A DNA stretch of 30,487 bases from an uncultured Methanomethylovorans sp. (GTDB lineage Archaea > Halobacteriota > Methanosarcinia > Methanosarcinales > Methanosarcinaceae): the NCBI GenBank assembly GCA_937968035.1, contig CALBTS010000596.1, forward strand, positions 1 through 30,487, given 5' to 3'. The notes beneath the pieces were generated by a model, which saw only the letters and a list, made by a program, of their open reading frames with translations, ran no database searches and was not told the origin of the DNA. Of the stretch, positions 25,843 through 30,487 are shown piece after piece. The position numbers were made by a program, and so were the translations under genes. Numbering within the stretch: the first letter of the stretch is position 1; every line of letters begins with the position of its first letter.

Positions 25843-25984
25843 GACCTCGTTTGATTAATCCCATGAAATAATGTCTATATTTAAGCAATTGGCACTGAAT
25901 TTATGAACATAAATAGTTGCCCACATCAAGGAGTTGCTGAAGATCTGAATCCAATAGCAGTTTTTTCATGAATATATTCCTACT

Positions 25985-27208
25985 TCATCTACTTGTTGAT
26001 GGTTTCTTGTTATGCAAGATTTGCATAATCTGCTGGTCATTCATTTCCATTAGAGATTCTGATTGGCACATACCAACAACAATCCATGTAACCACATTTA
26101 AAAGATTATATGCTACTATGTTTTCGATAAACAGCAGAATTATGTAACTCGCTAGGTAAATCCCCAAGCTTTTAACAAACTGACTTCTAGAACGTCTGAG
26201 AGCTTTTATGATAGATGAAATAATCACTGAGATATATAATAAGAAGCCGAGAATACCTGTTTTTAGCAGTATTTGCAAAAAACCGACTTCAACAACTGCT
26301 CTGCTGTCCATTTGAAATGAATGAGAATAATAACCCGCATTTAATCCTTTCCCAAATAAAAATGCCTGATTTTGCTTTAGATCCTGAAATACTTCATAGT
26401 ACAAAAATGTACGTGTATCAGCGTATGGATCTATCTGGCTGTATTCGACACTGTCTCTTGAGAACATTTGAAATACACTAATGCCTTTACTTCCCAAGTA
26501 TAGAGAGCCAATAGGCAACATAAGAATGATAAAAACCAAGAAAACCAGCAATGATTTGTGCACCTTTTTATATAACAGCAGAAAGGAGGCAATAATTATT
26601 AAATAGCTTATTAGGACTCTTAATATCTCCGCCCTGTTTGTCAAAGAGGTGATTATTATGCTGATCGACACAAGAACAATTGCCAGTCTGCTCCAGGGCT
26701 TCCGAAGCGGTATAGTTAATATCATATAAAAGATGAATAGGACTATGAAATGTTGAAATTCAAAGTAATTGATAAAGAAAAAGGAAATGAAAGCTGCAAT
26801 AAAAAAATAAACAGTAAGGATCTTGTTCAGTGAGTAGAAATACCCGACGCTTAAACCGGCAATAAAAAATAAAACGGGAAACATTGATAATCCCATATAA
26901 TTCCCGAATATAAATGGAATTACTTCATCAATGCTTCGCATCTCAATAAAGCTTCTGAAAAAACATATTAAGATCCAGATTACCAGCATATCATAAAACC
27001 ACCTTACAGAGATGCCTGAAAGAGCTAACCTCCATTTGGTTGTTAAATAAACAAAAATCATGAGCGAAGCTGAGGCAATGGCCAATAAGTAGATCAGCGG
27101 TCCTTCCAAAATGCTCATAGATGGTCCATAAGCATGCAAATAGAAAAGAAAGTGAAAGAAGGCAGCTAGGATAAGACTGAAAAATACAAGTTCTTTTTTA
27201 CTAAACAT
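25985..27208 (-). CDS. wzy: Wzy-like O-antigen/capsule polymerase
   Basis: The 407-residue protein is highly hydrophobic with about ten to twelve membrane segments, for example near 8-26, 34-54, 69-86, 104-125, 131-148, 154-168, 174-188, 196-213, 218-238, 309-332 and 348-365. A large polar loop (about 239-305) carries YADTRTFLYYEVFQDL and GKGLNAGYYSHSF, then VEVGFLQILLKTGILGFLLY. This is the O-antigen ligase/polymerase pattern, with an acidic-Gly motif followed by a Gly-Ile-x-Gly membrane segment. It should join flipped repeat units into polymer at the periplasmic face. The place right after the flippase gene supports this. Wzy proteins share little sequence identity, so the call rests on topology, loop motif and context; a WaaL-type ligase is the alternative. 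The symbol is functional. Confidence 0.78.
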   Translation of the reverse strand: MFSKKELVFFSLILAAFFHFLFYLHAYGPSMSILEGPLIYLLAIASASLMIFVYLTTKWRLALSGISVRWFYDMLVIWILICFFRSFIEMRSIDEVIPFIFGNYMGLSMFPVLFFIAGLSVGYFYSLNKILTVYFFIAAFISFFFINYFEFQHFIVLFIFYMILTIPLRKPWSRLAIVLVSISIIITSLTNRAEILRVLISYLIIIASFLLLYKKVHKSLLVFLVFIILMLPIGSLYLGSKGISVFQMFSRDSVEYSQIDPYADTRTFLYYEVFQDLKQNQAFLFGKGLNAGYYSHSFQMDSRAVVEVGFLQILLKTGILGFLLYISVIISSIIKALRRSRSQFVKSLGIYLASYIILLFIENIVAYNLLNVVTWIVVGMCQSESLMEMNDQQIMQILHNKKPSTSR

Positions 27209-27248
27209 TAAATTACAATTTTACAATATTAGTAATCAATCTTCTTTT

Positions 27249-28628
27249 CTAGGCAATCCAGATCCCCTTCTTATTTCTGTTTATTACCATATGATACTGT
27301 ATGGGGGCAAGGATAAATCCATTAAAGCTAGCTACAATAGAACCTATGAAGATTGAATAGACGCCCAATCCAAATATCTTAATTAGCAACAGTACAACAC
27401 CGATGTATATAACCGGGCTTATAATACTGGTTATAAATTGTATCCTCAAAGTACTAATACCATTAAGAAATTGAACATATTTTCCGCCAAACATCATGAC
27501 ATTAAAATAAACAAACCCCCAGAATGACAGAATAAACGGAATTGTTACCTTCCCCTCACCAAGCCAAAGCCGGTAAAAAGGCCCAGACACAAGAAGCATT
27601 ATTATCGATCCTAGCAACATTAATAAGTTCAATTGATTATATCTCTTAATACCATTCTTTATCCACTCAACATCATTCTTTTGATATGCTTCTGTTGAAG
27701 CAGACCAGAAGGGAGTAAGGAATATATTAAACATCATATAAAGCATCCCAAAATATTTATAAACTACATGATAGGCAGTCACATCAGCTGTTCCAAAATT
27801 TCTAGCAATGATGAAATTCGCAGTTTGATACTGAATAATGGCAGCAATTTGTATTACAAAGAATTTAAGTCCTAGATTGAACAGGTCTCTAGCATAGATA
27901 AACTTAACACGTGAAAGTACCGGACTGTACTTACTGTATTTTCTTTTGAATAATACAAAATTGGCCGCCCCGAGTACTAGAAGAGGTGCAATACATAAAG
28001 CCAATCCAAGCTTTGTCAGTGAGCCCTCAGTTGTTTTAATAAGAATGAATATTATAATTAGCGATAAGGCCTGACCTAATAAGTCAATCAATGATGCGCG
28101 TGCTGGATATTGGTCAGCGTACAGGATTGTAGTAATTATCTTAAAAACAAATGAGATACAAAAATATGTGAAAACAATTATGGCCAAAGTAGTTACATCC
28201 GCTCGCATTTCGACTGAAACATTCAGGATCTTTGACCAGTCCAGAAAGTTGTTGACTATCAGGAAAACTAACCAGACGCAAGCAAAGACAATAGCCAATA
28301 TTGCATAGGTCGTGCTAACGTATGTTTGAGCGAGCCTATCATCACCTTTTGCCTTTGCAACCGCAAACTTGTTTCTTAATCCTTGGGTCAGACCTATATC
28401 AAAAAATGCGAACCACGACACAATCGAGCTCAAAGTCAACCAAACACCATACGTAGAGGAGTCAACATAACTCAGTGTTAGAGGAAGAGAAACAAAGCTA
28501 ATTGCAATACTGGCAACTCTAATTAATAAAGAACTGACAATATTCTTCTTTGCCCTTATGCTTCTCTCATGACCTTCAGTTATGAATTTCATGAAATGCT
28601 TCACGGGCCCTGTTTCAAAAAGATTCAT
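27249..28628 (-). CDS. wzx: Wzx-like polysaccharide flippase (MOP/PST family)
   Basis: The 459-residue protein has about twelve to fourteen hydrophobic segments and the N-terminal style of the MOP superfamily. After a basic start (ERSIRAKKN) come SSLLIRVASIAISFVSLPLT, YVDSSTYGVWLTLSS and FFDIGLTQGLRNKFAVAKA, the conserved first loop of PST/MATE-type flippases. It should move undecaprenyl-pyrophosphate-linked repeat units across the cytoplasmic membrane for polymerisation. It is the first gene of the leftward run, 40 bases before the polymerase gene. The upstream region is shared with the divergent beta-helix gene. The symbol is assigned by function rather than close similarity. Confidence 0.87.
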   Translation of the reverse strand: MNLFETGPVKHFMKFITEGHERSIRAKKNIVSSLLIRVASIAISFVSLPLTLSYVDSSTYGVWLTLSSIVSWFAFFDIGLTQGLRNKFAVAKAKGDDRLAQTYVSTTYAILAIVFACVWLVFLIVNNFLDWSKILNVSVEMRADVTTLAIIVFTYFCISFVFKIITTILYADQYPARASLIDLLGQALSLIIIFILIKTTEGSLTKLGLALCIAPLLVLGAANFVLFKRKYSKYSPVLSRVKFIYARDLFNLGLKFFVIQIAAIIQYQTANFIIARNFGTADVTAYHVVYKYFGMLYMMFNIFLTPFWSASTEAYQKNDVEWIKNGIKRYNQLNLLMLLGSIIMLLVSGPFYRLWLGEGKVTIPFILSFWGFVYFNVMMFGGKYVQFLNGISTLRIQFITSIISPVIYIGVVLLLIKIFGLGVYSIFIGSIVASFNGFILAPIQYHMVINRNKKGIWIA

Positions 28629-28809
28629 TTAAGTTTGAAATTATGTACTATCAAACTGAAAATTTACTTAATTCGTGTACGATTGGACGGATTATATTTT
28701 TACAGGGTTGATATATGTAGACTCTTTCATGTAACAAAAATCTCCGTTCGTCGTATAAAAAGGCGAGTTAGTCAAATAAATTAATACATTCGTCACACGA
28801 AAATTAAAT
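28629..28809. promoter_or_regulatory. Divergent intergenic region between flippase and beta-helix genes
   Basis: These 181 bases must hold the start signals of both the leftward polysaccharide operon and the rightward beta-helix gene, unless either is read from further away. The region is AT-rich. The closest Bacteroidetes -7 match on the plus strand is TACATTCG (28785-28792), with one mismatch and no good -33 partner. A small inverted repeat TTCGT-CAC-ACGAA lies at 28789-28801, and a related TTCGTGTACGA is at 28672-28682. No firm promoter or operator can be assigned. Confidence 0.3.
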
Positions 28810-30487
28810 ATGAAGTTCATCTTCCTGTCTCTTTTACTTGCACTGAGTTCTCTAGTTGCAGCCACCGATTACTATGTAAAAAACGGAGGCAATGATCTAG
28901 GGTCAGGCACCTCCGATGAAACCGCCTGGGAAACTGTTAGCAAAGTAAATTCCGTGTTTTCAACCCTCAAAGCAGGTGACAGAATTCTTTTCAAACGCGG
29001 TGATAAATTTTATGGCTCTATCAAACCCACAACAAACGGAATCTCAGGCACTCCTATAACAATTGGAGCATATGGCACCGGAGAAAAACCTATGATTACC
29101 GGCTTCTCCCGCTTGACATCGTGGACGAATGAAGGCAATGGGATTTATTCTGCCCCTCTCTCCTCGGAATCATTGACAAATATGACTGTAATTAACGGAG
29201 TCCAATACGCCATGGGACGGTGGCCAGACAAAAACTATAATATCTATGAAACCTCCAATGGATCTGCTTCGATAACTGATAATGAGCTTGGAACCTCCGT
29301 AAACTGGACGGGGGCCGAAGTGGTAATCAGGAAAAACAATCATTCACTTGACCGTTGCAAGATTACTTCTCATTCAGGTAATACTTTAACCTATACGTCA
29401 TTAAGTACAAATCAGACAGCCTTCCCGGGGTATGGTTATTTTATTCAGAATGATATCAAAACTCTGTCAGTTTACGGTGAATGGTACCACGACTTTAGCT
29501 CAAATAGGTTTTATATGTTCTTTGGAGGGATTGATCCTGCAAGTGTCACGATAGAGGTTGCAACCATTAATTCACTTATTATTAACGAAGGATATGATTT
29601 TCTGGTCTTTGATAATCTTCAACTTCACGGTTCAATATCACATGCAACGACTTTCCTTAATTACACCAGCAAATCTTGTACTATTCAAAACTCAGTCATT
29701 AGCTTTGCGGGACAGAACGGGATTAATATCCTGGGAGAAAGAAACACCATAACCAACTCAATCATTTCAGACTGTAACCAGACAGGTATATACACTGTTG
29801 GTGATTATGAAACAATTTCAGGAAATATTATCCGAAATATTGGCGTTCTGCCCGGTCAAGCTATGGACGGTGGTCTAACCACAGGTATTCATGTTACTAA
29901 TAACCACTGCTTGATAAAAAATAACACTATCAAGAATGTGGGTTATTGCGGAATAACCCTTTCGTCAACTGCCGATATAATAACCATTCAGAATAACTTC
30001 ATTCACAATGTCTTAATTACATTAAATGATGGCGCAGGAATATACACTGCAGGCGAGGGAATATCCAGAAAACTTGATGGAAATATTATCATTAATGTCA
30101 CCGGAGTAACTGAAGGCACTCCATATCCTACAATGTATATTGCCCGAGGCATTTATTTGGATGTGAATTCAACAAATGTCACTGTTACCAATAACACGGT
30201 AGCTAATTGCACAGAAGGAGGTTATATGGTTCACCGAGCCTACGAGAACCAATTCGAAAATAATACCGCCTTCAACAACGGCTACGGAATGTTTTTCCAG
30301 AACACCTCTGGAAGCAGCATTAGAAATATTAGTTTGAAGAATAATCTTTTCATAGCAAAAAGCTCGGCGCAGATTGCACTAAAGTTCTACAGTGTCACTG
30401 ATGACATCCTTCTGTTTGGCACTGCAGACTATAACTATTATGCAAGGCCGGTTGATGATGATGATGTTTTTCATACATATTCACCTT
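28810..30487 (+). CDS. Secreted right-handed parallel beta-helix protein (3' end outside window)
   Basis: The frame opens at ATG 28810 and stays open to the right edge, giving 559 codons so far. A signal peptide (MKFIFLSLLLALSSLVAA) is followed by YYVKNGGNDLGSGTSDETAW and KAGDRILFKRGDKFYG, the start typical of secreted beta-helix proteins with a DUF1565-like opening. Further on there are many short turns of the parallel beta-helix type, such as NNHCLIKNNTIKNVG, ITIQNNFIHNV and VTVTNNTVANCTEGG, rich in Asn ladders. Such proteins include polysaccharide lyases, uronate epimerases and glycan-binding surface proteins. It is divergent from the flippase gene, so it may process the polymer made by this locus, perhaps at uronic acid residues, but no catalytic residues can be named from this part. 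Confidence 0.85.
   Translation, partial: MKFIFLSLLLALSSLVAATDYYVKNGGNDLGSGTSDETAWETVSKVNSVFSTLKAGDRILFKRGDKFYGSIKPTTNGISGTPITIGAYGTGEKPMITGFSRLTSWTNEGNGIYSAPLSSESLTNMTVINGVQYAMGRWPDKNYNIYETSNGSASITDNELGTSVNWTGAEVVIRKNNHSLDRCKITSHSGNTLTYTSLSTNQTAFPGYGYFIQNDIKTLSVYGEWYHDFSSNRFYMFFGGIDPASVTIEVATINSLIINEGYDFLVFDNLQLHGSISHATTFLNYTSKSCTIQNSVISFAGQNGINILGERNTITNSIISDCNQTGIYTVGDYETISGNIIRNIGVLPGQAMDGGLTTGIHVTNNHCLIKNNTIKNVGYCGITLSSTADIITIQNNFIHNVLITLNDGAGIYTAGEGISRKLDGNIIINVTGVTEGTPYPTMYIARGIYLDVNSTNVTVTNNTVANCTEGGYMVHRAYENQFENNTAFNNGYGMFFQNTSGSSIRNISLKNNLFIAKSSAQIALKFYSVTDDILLFGTADYNYYARPVDDDDVFHTYSP

Noticed and set aside
25900..25920. ATTTATG-AA-CATAAAT inverted repeat upstream of paralogue C
   Set aside because: The loop is too short for the full stem, it is AT-rich and lacks a T tract, so it is not a credible terminator or operator.
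1..30487. CRISPR arrays, insertion sequences, tRNA or rRNA genes
   Set aside because: No spaced direct repeats, transposase-like frames, terminal inverted repeats or conserved RNA motifs were found by eye.

Overview
The window looks like chromosomal DNA from a Bacteroidetes/Bacteroidota bacterium, probably of the Bacteroidales/Marinilabiliales type. Four things point there: a FISUMP-domain protein at the left edge, almost no Shine-Dalgarno sequences before the genes, AT-rich leaders with a TAnnTTTG-like promoter element, and the sequence style of the glycosyltransferases. Nearly everything else belongs to one large surface-polysaccharide (O-antigen, capsule or exopolysaccharide) biosynthesis locus.

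Layout. (1) Bases 3-608 hold the 3' end of a FISUMP-domain gene, closed by a strong intrinsic terminator (626-655). (2) Bases 743-5157 are a rightward operon: a lipoprotein related to SGNH hydrolases, a hexapeptide-repeat acyltransferase, two GT-B glycosyltransferases, a tiny translationally coupled ORF of 34 codons, and a multi-pass membrane protein with a GEEISWGQ motif. (3) Bases 5158-5462 are a non-coding convergence zone. (4) Bases 28628 down to 5463 are a leftward run of 20 genes. In transcription order they are a Wzx-like flippase, a Wzy-like polymerase, two overlapping paralogous glycosyltransferases, another GT4, a CBS-domain sugar-1-phosphate nucleotidyltransferase, a LegB-type 4,6-dehydratase, a DegT-type aminotransferase, a third copy of the paralogous glycosyltransferase, a GT4-like enzyme, an acyltransferase, a UDP-glucuronate 4-epimerase, two GT4s, a radical SAM protein with SPASM-like cysteines, three GT4s, a WecG/TagA/CpsF transferase and a VOC-fold protein. 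(5) From 28810 to the right edge runs an open-ended, secreted parallel beta-helix protein on the plus strand, divergent from the flippase.

How it fits together. The nucleotidyltransferase, dehydratase and aminotransferase probably make a nucleotide-linked 4-amino-4,6-dideoxy sugar. The C4-epimerase would supply UDP-galacturonate. Twelve GT-B enzymes plus one GT26 enzyme would build a long or branched repeat unit on undecaprenyl phosphate, two acyltransferases would decorate it, Wzx would flip it and Wzy would polymerise it. No initiating sugar-phosphate transferase, chain-length regulator or outer-membrane exporter is visible, so those functions must lie outside the window. The least expected members are the radical SAM enzyme and the VOC protein inside the operon, the three-copy divergent glycosyltransferase subfamily, the uncharacterised membrane protein and lipoprotein, and the 34-codon ORF. 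No tRNA, rRNA, CRISPR array, insertion sequence or phage gene was seen.
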